Shown in pieces: positions 12,914 through 23,550 of a stretch of DNA of 64,000 nt; position 1 is the first letter of the stretch, and each line of letters opens with the position of its first letter. Source of the stretch: Arabidopsis thaliana (lineage: Eukaryota > Streptophyta > Magnoliopsida > Brassicales > Brassicaceae); the NCBI RefSeq assembly GCF_000001735.4, contig NC_003076.8:24059835-24123834 (forward strand). The letters are read 5' to 3'. A program made the position numbers and the translations under genes. Under the pieces are notes generated by a model. The model saw only the letters and a program-made list of their open reading frames with translations. It was not told the DNA's origin and did not search any database.

Positions 12914-13562
12914 GGACCATCCACCTCTGAACACAAAACCCACCATTAATGAACCAAATCTAATCACACAATACAAGCTCCGATTTTGTAATGTAAGCGT
13001 GAGAAATCACAGTGACTAGTGACTGTAACACACCTTTGAGCTCGGAGATTTCAAGCTAGACGACGGATTGGTAAGAGTACAACGGCTGATCCGGTGAGAT
13101 CGGAGAAAAATTGTCTCTGTCTCTCTCTCACGCTCCTTTTGTAAACCGTTCTCCGGCGACTTCTCCGTCTGGATCCGATTTGCTCCTCCACCGTCCTCTT
13201 TCTCTCAATTCCTTTATTTCCGCCCTTTTTAAAGTTGTGTTCGTTGATGTTTTCCAAGTATAGGCCACGTCAGCAATAAGACAAAGGTCAAAACCTTCTA
13301 AAGGACCCAGAGGGTTTCCGTTTATGTGATAGTTCTTCATGATCAACATGTGTGGCCCATGAGAAACACCAGTTAAGTTAGTACGATGACGACGAAAGAA
13401 GATAAATCCTAAACTCGTGGTCGTGATTTTTTTCCCTTCCAACCTTAAAAATATGTCTGAAATTTTAAAATTTTCAGATTTTGGTTTTGTGTTGAGAACA
13501 ACTCCAAAGAGACGAGAAGCAGCGAATCGTACGAGCAGAGAGATATATGTTTCATTACGTCG
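12914..13562. promoter_or_regulatory. Shared divergent promoter region
   Basis: The start codons of the sugar transporter (-) and RIBA3 (+) are 649 bases apart and face away from each other, so both 5' UTRs and promoters must lie here. A CCACGTCA element (ACGT core, bZIP type) is at 13265-13272. An intron in the transporter 5' UTR is possible; I did not resolve it. Confidence 0.6.
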
Positions 13563-15577
13563 ATGATGGATTCTGCTTTATATCATCCTCGAATCTTTTT
13601 CGCTCACAGCTTCATCAATGGCTTGTATAGTTCTCCTAGGTTTGCTAATACTTGCTGGAGATTGGTTAGTCGTTCAAGTTGGGAGATCAAGGCTAGTGAG
13701 AATAGTGATCGCAATGTGTTCGATGAAAATCCTGTTAGGAAAACCGACGGGTCGTTGTTTGATTCTGCTTCGTTTGAGACAGTTGACGCGGAAATCACGC
13801 CTGAGACTGATGATTTCTTCGTGAGTGACGCAGAGGGTGATCCAGATTGTCCTACTCAAGGTTATTCCTCTATTGAACTTGCTCTTCAAGCTCTACGCAA
13901 AGGAAAGGTTTGTTCTTTGACGATTTTCTTGAAGACCAGTGATTATGATGATCTGTTTTTACAGTTGTATAGATTTGGTCTTACTAAAAAATTGTCACTT
14001 ATGTTTCAGTTTGTGATCGTTGTTGACGATGAAACCGGAGATGTTGAAGGGAATCTGATCATGGCTGCAACTCTTACGAGTCCAAAAGACATAGCTTTTC
14101 TGATTAAGAATGGTTCAGGTATTGTCTCAGTTGGTATGAAGAAAGAAAACCTTGAAAGATTAAGCCTTACACTTATGTCACCTGAAATGGAAGACGAAGA
14201 TTCCTCTGCTCCAACTTTCACCATCACTGTGGTAACGATTTGGATATAGTTCTCAAGAGGGTTTCATTGTGTCTATGTTCTGATAAAGTTCTTGGTTACA
14301 GGATGCAAAATCTGGAACATCAACTGGAGTATCAGCTTCAGACAGGGCGATGACGGTTCTTGCACTTTCGTCTCTCGATGCTAAACCAGATGATTTCAGG
14401 AGGCCTGGTCATGTATTCCCTCTCAAGTACAGAGATGGTGGAGTTTTAAGGAGAGCTGGTCACACCGAAGCTTCAGTGGATCTAATGATATTGGCTGGTT
14501 TACGTCCCCTCTCTGTTCTTTCAGCTATTCTTGATCAAGAAGATGGGTCTATGGCTTCACTGCCGTATATGAAAAAGCTTGCTACGGAACATGATATCCC
14601 CATTGTATCGTTGACTGATTTAATCAGGTTAGAGAAGAAGAAGACCATGTATTGAAAAGATAGAAAACACTGGATACAAGTAATTATCTGAAGTTTTATA
14701 TACTTGTAGATATCGAAGAAAGCGAGATAAGCTTGTTGAGAGAATCACAGTGTCTCGTTTGCCTACCAAATGGGGTCTTTTCCAAGCTTATTGTTATCGA
14801 TCTAAACTCGATGGAACCGAAAATATCGCCCTCGTTAAGGTACAAAATCACGACTTACTTCTAAATCTTGATCAATGTGCATTGGTGTCATCTCAGAACA
14901 ACCAACTGGATATTCGAATTTAAGACCAGTCTTGTGTTTGTTTCTGTCTGAATCGTGACCAGGGAAACGTTGGAAATGGTGAGGACATTCTGGTGCGAGT
15001 GCATTCAGAGTGCTTGACAGGAGACATTTTTGGCTCAGCACGGTGTGACTGTGGAAACCAATTGGACTTAGCCATGGAGTTAATCGAGAAAGAGGGAAGA
15101 GGAGTTGTTGTGTATCTCCGTGGCCACGAAGGAAGAGGCATTGGCCTTGGTCACAAGCTTAGAGCTTATAACTTGCAGGACGAAGGACACGACACTGTTC
15201 AGGCCAATGTTGAACTTGGCCTATCCATTGATTCTCGTGAATACGGTATCGGTGCTCAGGTTAGCCATATTATATCGGTTTGATTTGGCTACATTAAGGA
15301 CTAACTCATAGCCATTGATATGATTGCTTTCTCTCAATTTTATTGGTTTTGGAATGGCCCAATGTAGATGCTACGAGACATAGGAGTGAGAACAATGAGA
15401 CTAATGACGAATAACCCTGCCAAATTCACTGGTCTGAAAGGGTACGGACTCGCTGTAGTTGGCCGTGTGCCGGTGGTGACACCAATCACCAAGGAGAACA
15501 GAAGATATATGGAGACCAAACGCAAGAAGATGGGTCACATTTATATCTCTGATAACAACGATCAGCCATTAGCTTGA
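13563..15577 (+). CDS. RIBA3: RIBA3, GTP cyclohydrolase II with degenerate DHBP-synthase domain
   Basis: Exons 13563-13907, 14010-14231, 14302-14627, 14710-14839, 14963-15259 and 15368-15577 give 509 residues. The first 100 or so residues look like a chloroplast transit peptide and linker. The next part aligns with 3,4-dihydroxy-2-butanone-4-phosphate synthase. The last part is GTP cyclohydrolase II with an intact zinc site ([18 protein letters not shown]) and the GTP-handling motif [19 protein letters not shown]. In the DHBP-synthase part, the usual RENEGDLI active-site motif reads TGDVEGNLI. This agrees with the published view that Arabidopsis RIBA3 keeps only the cyclohydrolase activity, the first step of riboflavin synthesis. 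A second in-frame ATG lies three bases after the first. It matches AT5G59750. Confidence 0.95.
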
Positions 15578-15793
15578 CCCAAAAGCTTTTGATAGAAACA
15601 CACACTTTTGAATTTTGTATTTATAAATTGATTCATTCTTATGTAATCATCAACCACAATTACTTTTTTTCTGGAAGATTTGACATAAAATCGAATTATA
15701 GTTTTATATAGAAGGGACAAAAATAATCACCCAACAACTTATAAAACTGCTCGTAGTAGTAGGAATCTAGAATCTTGTAAAATGATCGATTCG

Positions 15794-16502
15794 CTACTCT
15801 AATCTCTGCCTCTTTCCGGTTAACATCGATTGATCGATAACCAAACTCGAACCGAACCCAAAACTATTAACCGAACCAGAACACGTCATAGAATCACATT
15901 TACTATCAACATCGGACCCTCTAAACGAGATAGAAGGTAACTCAAAACGCTGCGATTGCGTTTGAGGCGGCGGGTTTATCCATTTTGGTAGCGGTCCAGC
16001 CAAAAGAAGCGTTTCAAGAAGCGGTCCAGCTTCAACCACCGCTTTCAAAAGCTTTCCCGTTTCTGGAAAAGCTTTCCCCATCACAAGAACGTCTAGAGGA
16101 TCAATCTGCTGATGATGATTATGAGCCGTTGGATCTTCAAGATTCGTCAACGGCTGAGGATGGATGTTGAGGAAGGTGGAGAGTTCTGAGGAAGAAGAAG
16201 AAGATACATCTTGAGAGTGAGAGAAGCTGTTTGATTTAGTGAGGCTTCTTGAATTAGGGTTTTGTTGGGTATGGAAGATGAATTGAGATAACTGTTGTCT
16301 AGCTTCGTCTCTTTCTTGCTGAGTGAATTTGAGGAGATTGAGAAGTTGGTTCACTTCTTCTCTGTGTGTTCTTGATTTCTCATTAGCTTCCATTTTCAGT
16401 GTCTCTAGTTCGAACAGAGTGCTCTGTAGATTCTGCCTCATCTCATCAATGCTCTGCATTTCAAAAAGAGTTTCATATGAGTATATATATTAAAGAAAAG
16501 TA

Positions 16503-16540
<38 letters not shown>

Positions 16541-16581
16541 ACCTCTTGATGAAGCCAATTAGAAGAATATAAGACATCCAT
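15794..16581 (-). CDS. DUF1635 protein of unknown function
   Basis: Two exons, 16543-16581 (only 13 codons, MDVLYSSNWLHQE) and 15794-16453, give 232 residues. The N-terminal 65 residues form a likely coiled coil (MRQNLQSTLFELETLKMEAN, then LLNLLKFTQQERDEARQQL). A Ser-rich linker follows, and then a conserved stretch PDVLVMGKAFPETGKLLKAV-like in sense (DPLDVLVMGKAFPETGKLL) and GPLPKWINPP. This organisation is the plant DUF1635 family; no biochemical role is established that I know of. The short first exon is followed, two bases after the 5' splice site, by a GAT-type microsatellite. It matches AT5G59760. Confidence 0.85.
16503..16540. repeat. ATG/ATC trinucleotide microsatellite in intron
   Basis: About 13 tandem trinucleotide units lie inside the only intron of the DUF1635 gene, immediately next to its 5' splice site (donor at 16541-16542 on the minus strand). 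Confidence 0.95.
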
Positions 16582-17250
16582 TGATCAGTGTCTGTGTTTT
16601 GTTATACTCTGTTGTAAGACTAAGAATGATCCTTTATAATGGTTGCTTGGACCCTATATATAGTATGTGCATATACATAAATGTAATCAATGTAAAATAT
16701 CAGTGCTTTGTTTGATTTTTGATCAAACAAAAAAAAAAAGAGAAAAAAATCGGTTATTTTTCAACGGAATGTCCTTTCAAAAGTCGTTACCCCATGTGAC
16801 AGAAAAAAAGATATGAAATAAAAATGTAAAGTGGATGGTTGAACTTTGATCTAGTTGATTAACAAAAAAAAAACTTTGATTTAGTTATATTAAGAAACAT
16901 TGCCGACAAAATTTTTTTAAGAAACACTTAAGTTCTTAAGCTAGCTATTTTTTGCTTATTTAAAATTCTCAAAACTATACATGTATGCCATATACTACTA
17001 TACTTTATTCATACGCAGGGCTATTTTAATTATTGATGTTGTTTTTACCATATACTAAAGATTCTAATTAGAATACATATTTTTCGCGGAAAAAAGTTAC
17101 ATTTTTGTAAACATTATAACATTACTATATATCATTTATTAATAGTTTCTAGGCTTAGATTGGCAGATATATGTAATATTTTCATGAAAATTAACGACGC
17201 ATCAAAGCAGCTTACGGGAAAGAAAATAAACTATTCTATCAATTATGCAT

Positions 17251-17363
17251 AGTCACAGACTCACAGTAATGCTTCCATTATCATGATCTTTTCCATGACA
17301 CGAGCTAAATAAAAATTTATAATGATAATGGAAGTATCAGTGTATTACTGTGAGTCTGTGACT
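17251..17363. repeat. Long imperfect inverted repeat (foldback)
   Basis: The outer arms 17251-17270 and 17344-17363 are perfect 20-base reverse complements. The inner arms 17272-17284 and 17322-17334 add 13 more perfect pairs. A 1-base versus 9-base bulge separates the two blocks, and a 37-base loop lies inside. The transcript of either strand would fold into a long hairpin. It may be a small foldback or MITE remnant or an unannotated small-RNA locus. I see no clear target-site duplication. Confidence 0.9.
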
Positions 17364-18217
17364 AAATGGATATTTTTGTTTTCGAGGGGGAAAAGTTAAG
17401 TCTTCTTTTTAGTAGACGTCAAAACGAGTCCCATTTTTTATTCAAACCATATAAACTAATAAACTCATATTTCTCTCGCGACACGACTAAACATGATTAC
17501 AAGTTTCGAACTAATCATAAGGCAGGCTTAGAACTGGTAGATCGTAATTAAAAGAAAAAAGATTTGAGAAATTGCCTTTGATAGTTATATATTGAATTGA
17601 CTTATTACACATTCCCAAACACATAATAGTATTTTCATTTAGTTACCCAATAATTGTAGCGGATTCTCGTGAAGAAACTTACAAAAAGATAGGTAAGTTT
17701 CAGACAAGTCCAATTTAGGGTCGCAGTATATTTTTGTAATGTATGTATGTATTTTTGTTTCTATGTAACTTAATTAATACTTGTACTAGATTGGCTTGTG
17801 GACTGCCCAATACATTTATTTGATATCTTAATGTAGCATAATTTGTTTTTCCCACGATAAATGTCTAGCTTTACTTATTATATGTATCTTTATATTCCTT
17901 ACATTAGCTAGCTTTAGTTTAGATCGTACTCTATATCATTTTCATGCAAATATTCTTTACGCACATAATACTCAAAACCACTATTATACAAAAACATTTT
18001 ATCGAGCTTCGTGGTATGAATTTCAATGTTATTTTTATAAAATAGTTATATATCCCACGATTTGCTCAAAAAAAAAAAGTTATATATCCCACACTACTTC
18101 AAATATTCTAATTTTCACTTAAACGGCTCACGGCGCAAAATATGCTTTATGACGTTACTCTTCTTAAAGCATGCATATAGATAAACTACGTTGACTCTTG
18201 AGTCTTGTCATAACTCA

Positions 18218-18288
18218 TTAGTTAGCTTAATATTGCCTCTTATGATATAAAACAATCTCTTTAGTTAGCTTAATATTGCCTCTTATGA
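18218..18288. repeat. 28-bp direct repeat pair
   Basis: A 28-base unit beginning TTAGTTAGCTTAATATTG occurs at 18218-18245 and again, identical, at 18261-18288, with 15 bases between. Smaller duplicated words (AGTTATATATCCCAC near 18045-18095, GCAAACTTTAG near 18296-18335) lie nearby, which suggests local slippage or repair duplication. Confidence 0.85.
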
Positions 18289-19686
18289 GTTAATGCAAAC
18301 TTTAGGATATATATTACTAGAGAGCAAACTTTAGTGGTATAGAAAGAAACTCTAATTTTTTTTACACTAGCTAGTGTTCCACAAATAAAAAGACTTGAGA
18401 AAACCTGCGAATGAACTTAAACACAAAATATTTATTTCCTAAAATATATACTCAATATACAATTTTAGAGAAGTGAATAAAACACAAACCATAACATGAC
18501 AAACAGAAGAGACCTTAAGACTTGTATATCCCCTAATCTATATACAAAATCCAACAAATAAACTATATATTAGATCATTTTCCAAAAAAATTTGTGAACT
18601 ATACTGATGTGTATTAATAATAAGTTTTAGTTGGCCTATCAAACTTATGGAACTCGTGATTTAGCATTTTCTTGGACGGCACATAGCAACAAGTACAAGT
18701 CATGTATAGACAACACTCAACTTTCATGACTTGTGACCTTAAATTGAAAACTATTACACGTGTCTTCACTTGTGAATGATTCGTCTAAATGCTCTGACTA
18801 TCAAATCCAATCAATTTGAATATATCTTCAAATGTTTTTGTCATAAATCTACTTTTCTCGACCCTCCTTAGTCCTAACGATCAATCGTTCCATTTATAGA
18901 AGAATGGTCATGGTCCACAACAATTGCACAGTTTGCTTTCTGTTTCAACCATATTTTTGCTGTCGGATGGTTCAGTCTCTAATGATTGGCTAGCTATTAG
19001 AACGATTTCATCTACCGAAACTATGTTCCATCATAATTCATTTTTCCTCTTGATTTACTATTTGCGAAAACGTAGTAGCTAGGTTGCTTGATCTTTTGGT
19101 TTAGAGTCTTGACAAAACCTGTTGCTGATTGTCACTAGATCACAGATCAAAAGGACTTTCAAAGTATAATTAATGACAAAATTTCTAAAAGAATAATCGA
19201 AATGTTTCGTTATTTTCATGACTGGTTCCGGCCAATAAATGAGAGAACTTTTTAACAACTCCACCAGAATTAAAGTCGGTCCAAGGGTTTGTTTGAATGC
19301 CTTTTTCTGTCCTCTAGAAATTCTCTATTGATAGAGCACTTTTTGGGTATTAATTGCGAACACATACCTTGAGGTGCACGAGTAGTTGACTGGTACTAAC
19401 AAGCTGCAGCAGAGGAAAGCATTTTTGTTTCATTAAATTTAAGATTGAAGGAAAATAATTGGGTCGTCGTCGCCCAAAACCAAACTAAACTAGTTTGACT
19501 GAAGACAAAATATCTAATTTTAATTGAGTCTAGTAAGTGAATAGGTAATGGCTCAATAATCAACCCATTATAATTACTCCATTTAAAAAGCTTTGGGCCA
19601 AATTTTTATTTTCAGTTGTTATGGTTGTTTAGACCAGAATATTGTGAATCACAGATGAGATACATATATGTAAGATTGAATGGAGT

Positions 19687-21240
19687 TCACATTCTCTTTC
19701 TCTTGCCGTGAAGCTTCTTCGATTTTCCAAGCTTAGACTTTCTTTGTTTGAAAAGCTGGAGATAAAGCTTCAACCAAAGGAATGGGTAGACCAAGAGGAC
19801 GGCCTGAATAAAAATGACATGGAAAGATCAGCATGGTTGACCTTTTATGAAACAGAATCCAAAAATGCTGCTAAAAACATAAAAGCTATATATCCATAAA
19901 CGATACTTCAGCCAAAAGGATTTTGTTGAAGGTGAAGAAGAAGAAGGAAGCGATGAACATACCCAAAGGAAATCGTAGTAACTGAAGGGGAAAACAGAGA
20001 AGAAATTAGCGTAAAGATTCCTTTCTTTAACATATGGAAGTGCTTTGTACATGATCAACACTGCAGAAACAATGGTCAATATCAACAAGAAGAAATGAAA
20101 ACAAGAATTCTAGCTTTAAAGCACTCACATTCACCCACTAGTCCCGTTGGATAAATCACGATGAATCCCGTGTACCTGGATGGTCAAACATATCACGCAA
20201 TCCATTCAATTCGAAAATACTTTCTGTGATAGGGAATGTTTCAGTTCAAAACAATATACAAAGTATGATGCAATACCTGAGGTAGGTTAGCCAATAGGGA
20301 CATCTACCGAGGCAAGTAAAAGCATAATGAGGATATCTGATCATCTACATCCAAATACATCACTCAGCTAACACATTTGGTGGTATACAGCTAGTTGTAT
20401 ATAACATCATCAACCACCTAGACAGTAATCTATTCTGCTATAAAAAAGTTCTCTTGAGATAACTAACATGTTTCAATTCAGTAGTCACAAACTTGTCATT
20501 GGCATTTCTCTGTTTTATTATTGTAAAGATTAAACTTACCTCACCGATACACCAAGCCACAAGTGTTATAGACAGCCACGGCGAATCCTGGACCTAAAAA
20601 GATGAATGTAAAAACAGAATCACACTGGTGAAAACACTTTTGCTTAACGAGTAACACGCTCTAAAGAGTAAAAAACACACAAACCTCCTTGATCTGTCCA
20701 ACAATAGCCAATATGAAGTGAGTTCTTCCACTCCATTGCATCAGTGGAGACAAGAATCCACTCGGGACAATTCCTTAAATTTCACAGAGAATGATCAATG
20801 AATCAATCACTGTTTGAATTCATAATTCATATAAAAAGGAACAAAACATTCAAATACATTCCAATATTTACCAATAGCTCCATGAAGAACTTCAAGAATA
20901 GCAGCAGTTTGAAACAGACCTGAACGGAATCATAACAACAGAGATCATGTTCACAAATCGATCAAACTTTGGAGTACAATTTAACCAAATTTGACTACTC
21001 ACTAATCAGGAATCCAGCAGAAGCGTAAGCAGAAATGATCGTCTTGTTCGATAAAAAGCTGTTAAGAATAATCAGAAGCGAAATCGCCCTGCGGAGAACA
21101 ACAACACAAATCTGATGAACCTAAACGAAGAAAATGGCAAGAGAGTGAAAAACGAGGAAGGAGAGAAAGAGTGAGATATACCATGCAGAAGCTTGGAGAA
21201 AATTGTAACTGAAGAGATAAAACTTCACAAACGGCGACAT
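19687..21240 (-). CDS. PTPLA: Very-long-chain 3-hydroxyacyl-CoA dehydratase (PTPLA/HACD family)
   Basis: Nine exons (21182-21240, 21003-21088, 20872-20919, 20685-20773, 20540-20593, 20277-20344, 20129-20175, 19963-20060, 19687-19803) give 221 residues, the same length as PASTICCINO2. I chose the ATG at 21240 (MSPFVKFYLFSYNFLQASAW), which begins at the family's first membrane helix. About six membrane segments are visible. The catalytic Tyr and Glu of the family are kept in YPTGLVGE, and the conserved E-MIRYPHYAF precedes them. The enzyme would remove water from 3-hydroxyacyl-CoA in the ER fatty-acid elongation cycle. The basic C terminus (KSKKLHGKRKRM) fits ER residence. An out-of-frame ATG lies upstream at 21361. 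It matches AT5G59770. Confidence 0.9.
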
Positions 21241-22590
21241 CTACTGTTAAGGAATCTGGATCTACGGCGGCTCGAGTAGTGGTTGGTGGCTGCTTCGTCT
21301 GAATAGCATTTTTGACGGCGGATTTAAGATTTCGAGTGACGTAACAACTTTGTGTGGCCATGAGTCACTCGTACAGTAGTAACTACATATGGTTAGGCCA
21401 ATTAAATAAAAACAATTATTATTATTTCAAAGCTAAATATTAAAATCTATGACACATTTTTATATTTTGTATTATTATTTTTTACAATTACAGTAATTTA
21501 GTTAAATAAAATGAAAAATGTTTCAAAAATAATTATGCGTTTTAAAGATTAAGGGGTGTATTTAATCATGTATTTTGAGTGATTTGTGTTAAAGTAACAA
21601 ATCTAATGTTATTTAATCATAAATTTTAAAAGTTATAATGAAATTCAATGTTATTGAAATAGTGATTTAAAAATATACCGAAAATTTTCATTTTATTGAC
21701 AAGATTTTAAGGACTTAATTTTTGACATACATTCCAATTCGGTTAAAGAGTTTGCTCGATTGGCAGTAAAAACCTACGAATTTGTGATCTCATTTTTTTT
21801 GTAAAAAATACTTCTTTTATTGAATTGAGCTGATTATCAATTAGGCTCCCTTCTTCTACACTTTTAATTGATAAATAGTTTCTCGGTTACTTTAAGCAGC
21901 CATCCTTTTCTTCTTTTTTGTTTTTTTTTTTTTATTGAAATTTTAAAGACAAAAAGTTGAAGTTGTAGTTAGTGGTACTTGTTCATCATATAACAAAGAA
22001 AAAAAAAAGATATCTTACCATAAAGACTAAAGAGTGGGAACTGATCTTTTATCATGGATTCATTTCTTAAACAGAAAAAAAATCATACTCGATTTGATCA
22101 ATAAGATGATAAAGTAGAAGAATACATTCTTTTTTCACAAAGTTGGCTTAAGCTTTACAAGTCAAACCTATTCTCTTGATTATTTAGCAAATGAATATGC
22201 CTTGTTCACTCATGCATGTTGTTACTTGCTTATTCCATTTTTCTTCCTTCACTCTTCATGGTTTTAATAATGAATGAATACTCAAAGACTTTTCTCATCC
22301 ATGCCTTTCTGATGGATCAACATTAATTTCTAACTCATTATATATGTTTTCTTACAAACTTTCACAGAAACTTCAAAAGTCTATTTATTTTGGAAATAGA
22401 GTTCTGACTTGTATTACACATCTTTTCACTCACTCTACAAACTAAACAAAGGCATAAGATGATGACTACTTATGAGATTAGTACAGTGGGTGGTGATTTT
22501 TGATGTAAGTCATAGGAAACTACTACAGTCGTCGTTTGATAACATATATATGCTGCACATATAAACATTCCAAATGAATCAAATCCTAGA
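21241..22590. other. Spacer between dehydratase promoter and MYB59 3' end
   Basis: Bases 21241 to about 21400 are the dehydratase 5' UTR and promoter, with an upstream ATG at 21359-21361. The rest is AT-rich and contains a likely MITE relic (listed separately) and homopolymer runs. No exon is seen. Confidence 0.5.
21553..21700. mobile_element. Possible truncated MITE
   Basis: The segment opens GGGGTGTATTTAATCATG right after TTAA and carries internal words such as AATGTTATTTAATCA and AATGTTATTGAAAT. These resemble a common Brassicaceae MITE type whose ends read GGGTGTATTCAAT. No matching right terminus is seen, so this is at best a one-ended relic. Confidence 0.35.
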
Positions 22591-23512
22591 CTAAAGGCGA
22601 CCACTACCATGTTCAAAACTTAGAGGAAACTGATCAATAGCAAAAGAAGACATCTTACTTTCATCTGCATCCATGTTCCATATAGATTCCAAGGAACTTT
22701 CCCATGTTGGAGAAGCCAGAGGAGGGAAATTCAAGTAACAGCTTTGCTCTGAGTAGTAGTTGTCTTTTACCGGTTTAATAACGTTTGCTCCAGACTGATC
22801 AATCTCTCTCCATATGTCATCCATGGAGTAGTACCCGTCTTCGCATTCTTGATTCATTTTCCCGTTGGAGCCTCCAGTGTCTTGACTAGTAGTAGTGGTC
22901 ATAGATGATGAGCAACAGTTTGAAGATGAGGAAGTAGGAGACATAGGTCGCTTCTTCTCTTGAGCCTTCTTCCTCATATGAGTCCTCCAGTAGTTCTTTA
23001 TCTCATTATCTGTTCTCCCCGGTAATTTCCGGGCAATTTTTGACCACCTGCATATGAAAGTATCCAAAAGCTCAAACAACAAACAAAGAACATTTTTAGG
23101 GTTAAAAAAAAAAACATTTTTAGGGTTTCTCTGTTTCTTGAAGATTCTTCTGACCTGTTTCCCCATTTGGCGTGAAGCTCAAGGACTAAACGCTCTTCTT
23201 GTGGAGTCATCTTACCACGTTTGAGACCAGGATGCAGGTAATTAACCCACCTTAACCTGCAACTCTTTCCTGTTCTGTTTAAACCTACAACCAAAACCAG
23301 GTCATTTCTTTAAATGGAAGGTCCTTTCCAAAGACCGCCCATTTTTCCAAAACAAACCTATACCTATTCTTATGTTTCTCCCTCCACCTTCAAACCTGAA
23401 ACTTTCGCTACAAAATCCCATCTTCGATCTCCGAACAAGTGGACAAAGTTGACCAAGAGGATGTCCTCCTGTTCTGTCCACGGTCCTTTACGGTATTCTT
23501 CTTGCACAAGTT

Positions 23513-23516
<4 letters not shown>
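22591..23516 (-). CDS. MYB59: R2R3-MYB transcription factor MYB59
   Basis: Exons 23396-23516, 23155-23284 and 22591-23047 give 235 residues. R2 (about 10-60) has [19 protein letters not shown] with W...W...W spacing. R3 (about 63-112) reads [20 protein letters not shown], then [20 protein letters not shown], with the plant hydrophobic replacement of the first Trp. The tail is Ser/Thr-rich, then acidic ([17 protein letters not shown]), a plausible activation region. MYB59 acts in root growth, the cell cycle, calcium and potassium response and stress signalling, and its transcripts are known to be alternatively spliced. The second intron (107 bases) is not a multiple of three, so keeping it shifts the frame and truncates R3. 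It matches AT5G59780. Confidence 0.95.

Positions 23517-23544
<28 letters not shown>
23516..23544 (-). repeat. (GA)n microsatellite abutting the MYB59 start codon
   Basis: About 14 GA units on the gene strand run directly into the ATG; the last GA shares its A with the start codon. A further interrupted GA tract extends to about 23566. It lies in the MYB59 5' UTR. GAGA tracts near starts are common plant promoter elements bound by BPC proteins. Confidence 0.95.

Positions 23545-23550
<6 letters not shown>

Larger units (their letters stand above)
16582..19686. other. 3.1-kb AT-rich spacer with repeats
   Basis: I see no coding exons here. The left end is the DUF1635 promoter and the right end the 3' flank of the dehydratase gene. 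The middle holds a long foldback (17251-17363) and short direct repeats near 18040-18340, listed separately. Confidence 0.55.

Noticed and set aside
21062-21361. MATQSCYV... as the N terminus of the dehydratase
   Set aside because: It is out of frame with the dehydratase exons and stops in exon 2 when spliced; the family start is the ATG at 21240. Kept only as a possible uORF.
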